From Coxiella endosymbiont of Dermacentor marginatus (GTDB lineage: Bacteria; Pseudomonadota; Gammaproteobacteria; Coxiellales; Coxiellaceae), in assembly GCF_907164955.1 (NCBI RefSeq), contig NZ_OU015521.1:310001-374000 (forward strand): a stretch of DNA of 64,000 nt. Direction: 5' to 3'. The position numbers and the translations under genes were made by a program. Numbering within the stretch: the stretch's first letter is position 1; each line of letters opens with the position of its first letter. The notes under the pieces are model-generated. The model did not search any database. It was not told the origin of the DNA and saw nothing but the letters and a program-made list of their open reading frames with translations. Below are positions 31,984-42,641 of the stretch, in pieces.

Positions 31984-34927
31984 TCACTAATTCCTTCTTT
32001 TCAAAACCCCATTTTAATTAATTTTGCTCCTTAATTGACTTGCTTATTGATAAGCATCATCAACCTTCGATTGAGCCTGAGATTTGGAAATAAATTGGTA
32101 TTGGTTAGATTTTTATAGTCGGTGTAACTTTCCAAGCTTTTACTCTACTTCCTGCCCATAAGGTGGCTACGAGTAAATTTTATTCTAAAGCAATAGAGAA
32201 TGCCATCTTTTTAGAAGTAAAAAGGCAAATGATGACTGGTACTATAGCCACTTAGATTCCTAAAATTTTATTTATATGATCAAAGATTAATCTATATAAT
32301 TAATGAGAGATATGCATAACTAAATCCCATTTTTTCCATAAACCAAATTCATTTTTATAGGATTTCTTTGAAGATCGCCTATTTCTTTACGAGATAACTG
32401 GAAGATGGTTTTATTAAAAGGACTTTGAACTGTTTTGAAGCTACAGGCCCAAAATCCAGTATCGTTAAACAATGGAAAATTAAAAATATAGAGAACAACA
32501 GACAAAAATTTCACGGAGAAATACTCAGTTTAATTTTCTATCTAATATTATAAATCTATCTTTCTTAAAATTAAAGTAATAACTTTAAGTAAGCAGTCTC
32601 TGCTTAAAAAAGTATGAAGTTAATAATTTTTTTTGGGGCAATTTAAGTGTTATATTCTAGAATTAGTATGGATTCTGTAGGATTACTATGAAAAAAAAGA
32701 TTATCAGAACTTTTATTAGGTAGGGGCTATTCTATTAAGGAAGAATGAAGAAAATATTGAAATTCCTACGGATTTTCTTTGTGTTCCTTCATAAAGATCC
32801 CTAAAATATACTCTTGTTAGTTCTCTCCTTTGAAAGTAAGAGAGTTTGCTTATTTAGTTAAATTAAAAACAGAGCTACAGTTAACCCTAACCTTTTCAAA
32901 AGTATGAGCTAAGTTTAGCTACTATATACCAAAGATATAATTTATGTGCTCTATAGTTGAATATTTAATAAATTAAAAACATCAAAAGTATAAGATTGAT
33001 CTTCCGTTATATTCTTGATAGGTGATCTTTGGCACATAATTACAAAGAGAGATACACGCGTTCTATTCATAGAAATCATCCTAAAATAAAATCATCCCTT
33101 ATATTAGGATTATAAAATTGAATCTTTGAAGACTAATTTAAATATAACAGCTTATTATATAGGTTGCTTTATTATATAGGTTACTAGTGTGACGTTCATA
33201 ATTTCAAAATTATGTATTACGATATTCGTTACAGTCAATAATTTTTTTAAGATAAATTAATAGGAAAGTTATATTTCTGCTATTCTCAGCGGACAACTGG
33301 TAAAAGCACCACATCCTTACGATTAGATTATGATTACAATGAGAGAAAAATACGGCATATTTTTATCTCTTACGTTCTTGTTTCTTTCCGTAATTGATGA
33401 TTGTGATAAAGAAGATAAAACCGGGTAGTATGTAAATTGGTTTAGAAACCGAGCTTTATAGTAACTTACTGAAAATTGTTTCTACTAAATTAAACACAAA
33501 TCCTGATATTCTCTTGCGTCCTAGTCAATAATGAGGGATTTGAAATAGGCATAACTGTGCGATATCGAACATCTTTTCATTATACATCTCACAATTTTAT
33601 AGGATTAGGCGCAATTAGCAAACTTCTATGCAAACTCGCAGATAGACATCAGATTTAGAATTGCATTTTATCAAATCAGTATTTTCTTGATAAATGTAAA
33701 TACAATCGATCATTGTATGAAAGTGATCTGGTTCAGTGTGCTTTCTATACTAATTAAGGCATTGATTATATGATAATTTTTACAAGAGTGCCAGTCCAAA
33801 CAAACTTTGGCATATTAATAGAATTATCTAAGACTAAAAAGAAATACCCAAAGATATGATCACCTATGGATTCATTCACCAGCTCACTTAGAACGCTGCT
33901 TCTACATTCTTAGATATATACTTAGTGATACAAGAGCTATATGGAATAAATAGGTCCAAGATGCTTCCTCTGGAGAACACCGTTGCTTAGATTTCTAAGT
34001 GTTCAAAATAGTGAAGGAGTAAATGAGACAATGGTCATTTTAGTCGCAAATAATCAATAAAGTGGCTAATCTTCATTTATTATAAGGGTAAAAGATACAC
34101 AATCATCGTATTAATTACACACTATCTTTTATAAGATAAAGCGGAAGCAGCTTACTTATCTTATTTTAGATAAAACACTATTAAATAGTTTTCTCCAATA
34201 ACGAAATCGACTTTAATTGTTTGGTCAATACCACCTACTGTTATCGCAAACATGATAGTGGTTACGTTATTAAAATCATGTCTTAATAAAAATCATATAG
34301 ATATTGGTGAGTTTATAGTAAGCTTAAAAAGCAACCAAAATTGGTTGATGACCTTATATCACTTTATTATTGAATTCACGGATTTTTTATTATGCGCCAT
34401 ATGGAAAAGTCTTTATTCGACAAAAACTCAAAGACTGACGCAAGCCGACCCTTCATTTATAATATCAATTCTACCATCTATAGGTACCATTATTATAGAA
34501 TAAGAATCAACGAACACCTTAATAACGAGGCACTGTTATATTAAATTAATTCCAATTTTATTATTGGTGCATTTCCCATATTTATTATTACCAGATTATT
34601 TAAGTATTTTTGGAACTTAGATTTATTACGATTATAAAGATTGTTAGTTACTCTGTGATTACTGAAAGTTATATACCATTAAAAAATCGAAATGGAAGAG
34701 CTATATCTTCTACCATGTCAATTAGGTGGTTAAAAACCTCGCTTGTTCATCTAATGAAATAGTAATGGGCCACAGATAGTTAACACAGCCTGTTTTATTC
34801 AAAGTAATTTTCCGACTCACATTGGAGCAATTATACCTTTGGATTTTATGCTAGGATTAGTTATGGCGTATTTATAGGTGTATAACATTCTCTTATTCTT
34901 AAAAATAAAGAAAAGAACAGATATAGA
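31984..34927. other. Largest gene-free gap, probably several eroded genes
   Basis: 2.9 kb between the acyltransferase and the MFS transporter. Several stretches look once-coding on the plus strand, for example FTRVPVQTNFGILIELSKTK (about 33776-33836) and FPTHIGAIIPLDFMLGLVM (about 34810-34870), and an 83-codon ORF at 34252-34503, all without recognisable identity. A 14-bp direct repeat with period 17 lies at 33152-33182. No intact gene or RNA is apparent. Confidence 0.5.
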
Positions 34928-36244
34928 ATGAAAGACTCTCTAATTAGTTTCAATAATTCACTTGAGTTACCGAAATCTGTCCAACACGCCAGTCTTTGGC
35001 AGTCTTGGTTGGTATGTTTATCAGCATCCCTTTTTTTCTTTTATGAATTTATTCAAATGAACATGTTTGACGCAATTAGTGTTCCATTAATGCGAGCTTT
35101 CCATATTCAAGCAACTCAATTAGGACAATTATCTTCTTTTTATTTTATATCTAATGTCATTTTTCTCTTTCCTGCAGGCATGTTGCTTGATCGATATTCT
35201 ACCAGAAAGATTATTTTATCTTCTCTGAGTATTTGTATTTTTGGTATTACAGCTTTTGCGCTAACTACTTCATTATTTTGGGCTTGCATTTTCCGTTTTT
35301 TGATGGGTATTGGTAGCGCGTTTTGTTTTTTGAGCGTTATACGTTTAGCTACGCGTTGGTTTCCATTATCACGATTAGCGTTGGTTACAGGCGTCATTGT
35401 TACTATGGCAATGCTGGGAGGAATAGCAGCTCAAACACCGCTTTCATTATTAGTAAGGATATTAAGTTGGCGAAAGGTTTTATTAATAGATGTTGCTTTT
35501 GGCTGTTTAATTTTTTTAATCATCACTCGTGTTGTGAGAGATTTTCCACATTATTATGATAAATACCATTGTCTGAAACACCAGAAAATTAATGATGTGG
35601 AATATTGGAAGAGTATCGGTTCAGCTTTTTTAAAATTACAAAATTGGCTAGGTGGAATTTATACTTGTTTAATGAATCTACCTTTATCTTTGTTAGGAGG
35701 CATTTGGGGTGTATTATATTTGACTGATGCGCACCACATTTCTAAGATTGAGGCTACATATATTACGAGCATGTTATTTATGGGCACTGTTGTCGGTGGA
35801 CCGCTGGTAGGCTTTTTATCTGATAAAATCGGTTTGCGAAGATTACCGATGTTAGTAGGTGCTTTTTTATCGTTGAGTCTAGTTTTAGCAGTTATAGAAA
35901 TTCCAAATTTATCGTTCTTTTCTTTGCTTATGCTATTTTTAGCGGTAGGTTTAACTACGAGTAGTCAAGTTATCGGATATACCATGGTAGCTGAAAACAG
36001 TTTACCAGCTATAACAGCTATGTCCGTCAGTGTTGTTAGTATTACCACTATGGGTGGACAGGCGATCTTCCAACCATTGTTTGGTCGTCTTATGGATTTG
36101 CATGTGATTTATTTTCACCATTCAATGGGTATTTACCTCGCCTCAGATTTTCATTGGGCTATGCTAATTCTACCTATCGGATTTTTGATTGCTTTAGGAG
36201 TGGCTCTTTTTTTACGAGAAACCCATTATCATTCTCACTTTTAA
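34928..36244 (+). CDS. Major facilitator superfamily transporter
   Basis: Inner-membrane carrier with 12 predicted hydrophobic helices in 438 residues. The loop between helices 2 and 3 carries FPAGMLLDRYSTRK, the MFS motif A (G-x-x-x-D-R-x-x-x-R/K), and its counterpart in the second half is GFLSDKIGLRRLP. A long cytosolic loop (about residues 195-240) separates the two bundles. The substrate is unknown; amino acid or sugar-acid carriers of this kind are common in Coxiella and Legionella. The ribosome site is weak. A GC-rich hairpin 68 bp downstream looks like its terminator. Confidence 0.9.
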   Translation: MKDSLISFNNSLELPKSVQHASLWQSWLVCLSASLFFFYEFIQMNMFDAISVPLMRAFHIQATQLGQLSSFYFISNVIFLFPAGMLLDRYSTRKIILSSLSICIFGITAFALTTSLFWACIFRFLMGIGSAFCFLSVIRLATRWFPLSRLALVTGVIVTMAMLGGIAAQTPLSLLVRILSWRKVLLIDVAFGCLIFLIITRVVRDFPHYYDKYHCLKHQKINDVEYWKSIGSAFLKLQNWLGGIYTCLMNLPLSLLGGIWGVLYLTDAHHISKIEATYITSMLFMGTVVGGPLVGFLSDKIGLRRLPMLVGAFLSLSLVLAVIEIPNLSFFSLLMLFLAVGLTTSSQVIGYTMVAENSLPAITAMSVSVVSITTMGGQAIFQPLFGRLMDLHVIYFHHSMGIYLASDFHWAMLILPIGFLIALGVALFLRETHYHSHF

Positions 36245-36311
36245 TAAAAAAAATTAGAATGTTGACTAGTATAGTAGAATTATTTCAAATTAATCCTATT
36301 TTATAAACGCG

Positions 36312-36334
36312 GCGGGAAATTTTCCCGCTTTGTT
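36312..36334 (+). terminator. Intrinsic terminator after the MFS gene
   Basis: GCGGGAAA and TTTCCCGC form an 8-bp stem (36312-36328) around one base, followed by CTTTGTT-type sequence. It is the most GC-rich hairpin in this area and lies 68 bp after the transporter stop. Confidence 0.65.
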
Positions 36335-36360
36335 CGCTACTAACATCTTTCTTGTCACAG

Positions 36361-36408
36361 TATTATTTACATAAAGGGAAATTTTAATTTCCCTTTATGT
36401 AAATAATA
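36361..36408. repeat. Perfect 23-bp-arm hairpin downstream of the MFS gene
   Basis: Arms 36361-36383 and 36386-36408 are exact complements around TT. The stem includes ACATAAAGGGAAATT. Lying between convergent genes, it may act as a two-way terminator together with the smaller hairpin just upstream. Confidence 0.8.
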
Positions 36409-36835
36409 TGTAAATTGGAATATTAATCGGTAGATTTGCAGTTTTATGAGCAATTACAACCTAATCAAATCACTTATGGAACCTTTTTTCTTTTTTTAGA
36501 CAGAGAGAAAGCTCCAGTTTTTTAATTATGAGAATAGAAAAGTATTATCTATAAATATAGGCGATTAGCATAAAAATAAACTAGTTCCTGGTGATCCATC
36601 TATTTTTTTTGTACTTCATCTGGATTTTTAGTTACTTTTGTTAGTAATAATATTTATGACAATCAGTAATAGTTTTTAATTAAGATTAGAAGTAATTTAT
36701 TAGTCTTTTTTAGAAAAATAATAATTCATTGTGTTGTTATTGTCGAGCTAACTTTTAGTTAAAAACTTTACATATGCATTCTCTATCTTTAGTTGATAAT
36801 GATTAACATAAATATGAGTTTGATCAATTAATTAA

Positions 36836-36875
36836 TAGTCTCATCATAAAAAATTTATTTTTTATGATGAGACTA
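36836..36875. repeat. Perfect 18-bp-arm hairpin in the MFS-uvrD gap
   Basis: Arms 36836-36853 and 36858-36875 (TAGTCTCATCATAAAAAA and its complement) enclose TTTA. The A run before and T run after the core give each strand a terminator-like stem followed by U-rich sequence. Confidence 0.75.
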
Positions 36876-37858
36876 AATGCAATGGCATACAATTAAATTT
36901 TGAAGCTATTTCTTTGGAATATAAGGAGTCAAATTAATTAATGTTCATCGAACGAATTAAGCTTATATAAGACACAGTTCAATCTATTTTAGAGGTATAT
37001 AAGCCCGATTTTTAAATGAGAAAATACAGTTACTTATAAATTTTGTCGTAATTGTAATTCCATTCTCTTTGCCATATTTGATTTGAGCTTTGATGATCAT
37101 TCGCTAAGAATTCTAAATCGAAATATTATCTAACAAGTTGCAAAATAGCTATCTGATAATTTACGATTCATATAATTTTATTCAACTAAAAGAAAACACA
37201 CTCAAAATATTAAGTGATTTATTTCAAAATAAATAAAACGTTATCAAAATAAAAATAACACGATTATTGATCAATGGAGATCTTCCTTTCAAGAACTCCT
37301 GAGTGCTATAAATATTAAACTAAGCTTTAGCTATAACAAAGAATATACTAAGAAGTGAGATATATTAATCTCATACGATAAATATTTTTCTTTGCTGCAT
37401 TGTTCTGAGATATAACAAATTAATTTCATTAAAACTACTCATTTCTGACATTTATCTTTTACCTAAATACACCATTCTCTCGTATCGGTTGACCTATTAT
37501 AAAAGTATAATTGTTATTGATCACGGAAGAACATTTAAATTTCCTTAAAAAGGACTTTCGTTGCGACGGGATTGGGGAGAGAAAGAAGCGCGTATCCGCC
37601 TTCCGGCTATACTCGTTAAGACTTAGAAAGGGTTTTATGAGGCTTAAAATCCTGTTGAGCTGAATTGGTAGAGTATCGTGTGAATATTTACGTACCCTAA
37701 TAAACAGAATCTATATAATAATGTTTTGAATCCTGGTTAATTGGTTATCATCCTTTTGTGACATATTTATATTAAATTGACATACAAACAATCATATTCT
37801 CTCCATGAGCACTCTTCTAATTAATTATAATATCCGCTGTTACCAAATTTAGGATAAT

Positions 37859-39907
37859 TTAACGTGGTGATCCTATATAAACAGTCTTACCTGCTCGAGC
37901 TCTTTGTTCAGAGACAATAGGAGCTGATCGAGAGATTTTTTCTGTGAATCGAGTTACGTCGATTAGTTCTCTTGGAATTTCACTCAAAAATCGTGAAGGC
38001 TGATTAAATTTCTCTAACCCATGTAAATATCGACATTTAGCGTAAGTTAGAATTAATTTTTCCTTAGCACGTGTTATCCCTACATAACATAATCGTCGCT
38101 CCTCTTCTAATCCATTTTCAGTATCTACAGACATGTGGTGAGGAAACAGGTTTTCTTCTAACCCGCTAATAATAACTAACGGAAATTCTAGCCCTTTAGC
38201 AGTATGCAAAGTCATCAAATTTACACAATCACTGTGTGGTGGACTTTCTTGTTCTTCGTTAATTCCTAAAGCAACGTGGGAAAGAAAGGCATCTAATGGC
38301 GATAATAAAATAGTTTCACCAGTCATCAGTTCTGGGGTAAATTGCGAAGTGGCACTAATTAATTCTTCTAAATTTTCAATGCGGGAAAGGCCTTTCTCAC
38401 TTTTATCTTTTTTGTAGAACATGAGTAATCCGCTTTTATCTAATGTTTTTTCTGTTTGTGTAGTTAACGAAAGGTTTTTTATTTCTGTACTGAGTGATTC
38501 GATTAAATTTAAAAATTGTTGTAAAGCATTGAGTGCACGTACACTCAAACCTTGCTTATTGATCAAGTGTATTGCAGCTTGCCATAAAGAGATACTTTGA
38601 TCACAAGCCACAGTACGCAATGTTATCAGCGTGGAATTTCCAATACCACGCGTTGGGGTGTTGACGATACGTTCAAAAGCTGAGTCGTCGTGACGGTTGG
38701 CTAGTAAGCGTAAATAGGCAAGTGCATCTTTAATTTCTACTCGTTCGAAGAACTTTAAACCGCCATAAATTCGGTAAGGAATTTTTTGATCGATCAGTCG
38801 TTCTTCTAATAAACGGGATTGAGCATTTGAACGATAAAGAATTGCAATATCGCTGTGTTTCCGTCCCTGTCGTATCCAAGATTTAACGCATGAAATGATG
38901 TAAAAAGCCTCGTCTCGCTCATCAAAGGCTGTATATAAAGTAATTTTATCTCCAGTATTACTTTTGGTCCATAATTTTTTTCCGAGACGATTAATATTAT
39001 TTTCAATAACGGCATTTGCAGCATCGAGAATGGTTTGTGTCGATCGGTAATTTTGTTCTAAACGAATTGTTTGAACATCAGTAAAATCTTGAGAAAAACG
39101 ATGAATGTTTTCTATCTTTGCGCCACGCCAACCATAAATAGATTGATCGTCATCTCCCATTATCATCATTCCTGTATTTTTACCTATTAAAGCACATAAC
39201 CAAGCATATTGGATAGTATTGGTATCTTGAAACTCATCTACTAATATGTGACGAAAACGTTGTTGATAGTGGTGTCGAATCGACGACGCATTGTGGAGCA
39301 ATTCAAGCGAGTGTAACAATAATTCTGAGAAATCAACCAGCTTACTTCGACGACAAACGTCTTCATAGGCTTTGTACACTTTGACCAGCATTTCTATGAA
39401 ATAGCTGTCATTTCTATTAATCACCTGATTAGGTCGTAGACCTTCTTCTTTTTGCTTATTAATAAAATATTGAGTTTGTTTAGGAGGCCATTGTGTTTCT
39501 TCTAAATTAAGACTTCTCTGGATGCGACGGATTAAACGATATTGATCGTCGGAATCAAGAATCTGGAAATATTGAGATAAATCGGTCTCTTTCCAATGTG
39601 CACGAAGCAAACGATGAGCTAAACTATGGAAAGTACCTACCCACATTACTGTGATAGGGACACCCAACATGGCTTCAATGCGCCCACGCATTTCATATGC
39701 CGCTTTGTTGGTAAAAGTCACTGCTAAAATGCTATCAGGAGATACACCTTTCTGCTGTATGAGCCAAACTATGCGATAAGTTAATACCCGAGTTTTTCCA
39801 CTACCTGCGCCAGCTAGTACACGAACATAAGGACGTGATGAAATAACTGCTTCTTTTTGTGGTAGATTTAGTGATCTTAAAAGAGCTAAATTTTTCATAC
39901 CGGCCAT
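37859..39907 (-). CDS. uvrD: DNA helicase II (UvrD)
   Basis: Superfamily 1 3'-5' helicase for nucleotide excision and mismatch repair. Motifs in order: LAGAGSGKTRVL (Walker A), AVTFTNKAAYEMR, VGTFHSLAHRLLRAH (UvrD-type rather than Rep), VDEFQDTN (Walker B), GDDDQSIYGWRGA, MTLHTAKGLEFPLVI and CYVGITRAKEKL. Length is 682 residues, about 40 fewer than E. coli, with the missing part in the weakly conserved C-terminal tail. Divergent from trpS with only 56 bp between, so their promoters overlap. Confidence 0.96.
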   Translation of the reverse strand: MAGMKNLALLRSLNLPQKEAVISSRPYVRVLAGAGSGKTRVLTYRIVWLIQQKGVSPDSILAVTFTNKAAYEMRGRIEAMLGVPITVMWVGTFHSLAHRLLRAHWKETDLSQYFQILDSDDQYRLIRRIQRSLNLEETQWPPKQTQYFINKQKEEGLRPNQVINRNDSYFIEMLVKVYKAYEDVCRRSKLVDFSELLLHSLELLHNASSIRHHYQQRFRHILVDEFQDTNTIQYAWLCALIGKNTGMMIMGDDDQSIYGWRGAKIENIHRFSQDFTDVQTIRLEQNYRSTQTILDAANAVIENNINRLGKKLWTKSNTGDKITLYTAFDERDEAFYIISCVKSWIRQGRKHSDIAILYRSNAQSRLLEERLIDQKIPYRIYGGLKFFERVEIKDALAYLRLLANRHDDSAFERIVNTPTRGIGNSTLITLRTVACDQSISLWQAAIHLINKQGLSVRALNALQQFLNLIESLSTEIKNLSLTTQTEKTLDKSGLLMFYKKDKSEKGLSRIENLEELISATSQFTPELMTGETILLSPLDAFLSHVALGINEEQESPPHSDCVNLMTLHTAKGLEFPLVIISGLEENLFPHHMSVDTENGLEEERRLCYVGITRAKEKLILTYAKCRYLHGLEKFNQPSRFLSEIPRELIDVTRFTEKISRSAPIVSEQRARAGKTVYIGSPR

Positions 39908-39963
39908 TGTACCTGAACTGTGCTACAGTTGACAAAAGACTTTGAGCTAGCGATGATGAATCT

Positions 39964-41037
39964 ATGACTAAATTTATACAGAAACCACGGTTACTTAGTG
40001 GCGATACACCCACGGGGCGTCTGCATCTTGGACATTGGGTAGGTTCTATCGAAAATCGAATTTCACTTCAGAACGAATATGAATGTTATTTTTTACTCGC
40101 TAATACTCACGCATTTACCACACATGCCGAAAAATCTGAGTCGATTCACCAGAACACGTTAGATATCGCTCTTGATTATTTAGCGGCAGGGATTAATCCT
40201 GACAAAAGCACGATTTTTATCGAATCAGACATCCCAGCTATTTTTGAGTTAACGGCTTTCTTTAGTATGCTTATTCCATTTTCCCGATTAATGAGAAATC
40301 CAACTATTAAAGATGAAATTCGAGACAAAGAATTAAAAGGTAATTATCCGATAGGGTTTCTATTATATCCAGTCATGCAAGTAGCTGATATTTTATCAAT
40401 ACGTGCCGAAATTGTCCCTGTTGGTGAAGATCAAGTTCCCCATCTTGAATTAACTCGTGAGGTAGCTAGGCGTTTTAATCGATTGTATTGTGGAGTAGAT
40501 TCGCATGTTGATGACAAAGATCATATCAAAGCTGGTGGTTTATTTCCGATACCAGAAACTAAGGTTGGACGTGTACGACGATTAGTGGGAACCGGAGGGC
40601 CTGGAAAAAATGGTCAATTATTGAAAATGAGTAAATCACTAAATAATGGAATTTTTTTAAGTGATCCACCGAATGTGGTGCAAAAAAAAATTATGAATAT
40701 GTATACTGATCCAAATCGTTTACGTGTGACAGATTCAGGAACTGTCGAAAATAATCCTTTATGGATTTTTCACAATATCTTTAACCTTGATAAAAAATGG
40801 TTAGAAGAAGCGAAGCAGCTTTATCGTGAAGGGAAAATCGGGGATGTAGAATGCAAAAAGCGCTTAGTAGAGGTATTGTTGGAATTTTTAGCACCTCTTC
40901 AGAGACGTCGTGCTGAATATGAAACAGATCATATATATGTGTGTAAAATTTTGCAGAAGGGTGCAGATCGAGTTAATGCCATTGCAGACAAAACATTACG
41001 CCTTGTAAAAGAAGTAACCAACCAGAATTATTTTTAA
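39964..41037 (+). CDS. trpS: Tryptophanyl-tRNA synthetase
   Basis: Class I synthetase charging tRNA(Trp). The HIGH signature appears as HLGHWVG (residues 20-26) after SGDTPTGR, and the KMSKS loop as LLKMSKSLNN (about residue 219-228). GEDQVPHLELTREVARRFN is also typical. At 357 residues it exceeds the 334 of E. coli, with an insertion around the AGGLFPIPETKVGRVRRLVG segment before KMSKS, a layout seen in several gammaproteobacteria. Intact. Confidence 0.96.
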   Translation: MTKFIQKPRLLSGDTPTGRLHLGHWVGSIENRISLQNEYECYFLLANTHAFTTHAEKSESIHQNTLDIALDYLAAGINPDKSTIFIESDIPAIFELTAFFSMLIPFSRLMRNPTIKDEIRDKELKGNYPIGFLLYPVMQVADILSIRAEIVPVGEDQVPHLELTREVARRFNRLYCGVDSHVDDKDHIKAGGLFPIPETKVGRVRRLVGTGGPGKNGQLLKMSKSLNNGIFLSDPPNVVQKKIMNMYTDPNRLRVTDSGTVENNPLWIFHNIFNLDKKWLEEAKQLYREGKIGDVECKKRLVEVLLEFLAPLQRRRAEYETDHIYVCKILQKGADRVNAIADKTLRLVKEVTNQNYF

Positions 41038-42641
41038 CATTTATTAAACTTCTCTATAATAAAATATGAATCAACTGCATTAAAACAAAAGACTCTTAAT
41101 GTTTTCTCAAGTAAAATTAGTTAGGCACGTAATATCACCTAAACGCTGGTTTGATCAGCATTTTGATCAGCTGCAGATACTAGAAACAGATAAAGTGCTT
41201 AGAACGATTATTGAGTTTCTTTTAAACAGTCTGTAGATCCTTCCTTCCGGTAGTTTATAAATACTATATAAGGGTATGATATATAGCTCACGTCTGGTTT
41301 ATGTTTTTTATATTGAAATTAAAAGTGATGTGAAAAAACTGTTTAACTTATTAATAGTGAGAAATTTCAAAAAAAAGCAATTGCATTAACAAACCAATTC
41401 AATTAGTAGATTGATCAATTGTCGATTCTGATTTTCGTACTTTCTATTATTAAAAGAAGATTTAAAGGACTATTTCAATTAGCCAGTAAAATTTTTTCGG
41501 CTAGCCTTATAATAAAAATAGCCTTATAATTGCGCAATTATACTAAATGCAACAGTATAGAGATTAAGTTGGACGTTTACGATATTAATTTCTTCAAACT
41601 CTGATTATTGCTAAAACTGAGGATTTGGTAACTTATACATTTCAATATGTTCTTATCGAATACTTATGAATTAATCTTAATTATGTGTTGAAAGTTAAAC
41701 ATGGTGTTTATTTAGATTATTCTAGAAATTTGGCGATAAATCTTTATCTTTTTAAAGATATTAAGGATATTTTCTTAATTAAAGAAATAGACACTTTATA
41801 TGAAATAAGAACTTTCTCATAAATCAACAGTTAAATTTTTATTATCAATGTATGAGAAGCATGGAGCATCATATGCTTAACCTAAACCTTATAACTTTAG
41901 CAAGAAGATCTAAAAATAGCACCTTGATAAATCCACCTGAATCACTCGTTATCGACGGTGTTAAAAATGAAGACATTAAAACTAAGTAAATTATTTGATG
42001 ATTTAAAGAAGAAATTAAAAGTGTTTTTCGAAATATCTAACTTTGTTACGTATTTTAAGAGTAAAAAGATGTGAGCAGATGAAATGAAATTTTAGAAAAT
42101 TATTAACAAAATCATCCAAACTTATCAGAATTCTAAAGATAGTAGATTTAAACAACTTTATAGAAAGAGTTTAGGAGTTTTCAAAGATTTATTAAATGAA
42201 AAGAAAGAAAAATATGGGTTCATAAAATAAAAGTCTGTTTAGTTAATGAGGGTAGCAAGAGAAAATTGATTGCTGAATTTGCAATAATGATTTAAAAATC
42301 GCATTATCTTTTGAAAAAAGAAGGTAGACGTTGAAATAATTGCCTAAATAAAATAATAATCATTTTATATATCCATTTTACTCGAATTAGGACATTTCAA
42401 TTAATATTTATTTTATTATATAGGCATTTATTAAACGAAGAGCTTGTTGACCATCAATTAAATCTTATACAGTAAGCTTCCATTAGTGAAATTAAAAAAT
42501 TTCTTTAGCTCTTGCGCAATTTTTTTGATTGCAATGCTAATATTCTGTATTGTATAGAGGGGATTATCAATGCACTAACTTTTGAAAATAATTGTTTTAA
42601 TATGATACTGATGCTGATAAAGCTACGTGTAATTAATAATA
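41038..42641. other. Gap between convergent trpS and ahcY
   Basis: 1.6 kb. A 45-codon ORF starts right after trpS (41099-41236, MFSQVKLVRHVISPKRWFDQ); scpA often follows trpS, but I cannot match it. Around 41965-42230 a Lys-rich frame is open apart from two stops. There is only a small palindrome here (41525-41542), unlike the long hairpins between other convergent pairs. Confidence 0.45.

Larger units (their letters stand above)
36245..37858. other. Gap between convergent MFS gene and uvrD
   Basis: 1.6 kb without an intact gene. It contains the terminator above, two long perfect hairpins (36361-36408, 36836-36875), and near 37555-37626 a short GC-richer plus-strand reading frame (RRDWGEKEARIRLPAILVKT) that looks like a scrap of a real gene, identity unknown. 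Confidence 0.5.

Noticed and set aside
33152-33182. 14-bp direct repeat with two copies as a CRISPR-like array
   Set aside because: Only two copies with a 3-base separation in very AT-rich DNA; simple slippage.
37650-37740. tRNA-like run: D-arm-like GAATTGGTAGAGTAT and T-arm-like TTTTGAATCCTGG about 75 bases apart
   Set aside because: No matching acceptor stem or anticodon stem can be drawn, and the spacing is poor. At best a dead tRNA; not called.
41099-41236. 45-codon ORF after trpS as a possible scpA relic
   Set aside because: The position is suggestive but the sequence shows no ScpA motif I can recognise; mentioned only under the gap.
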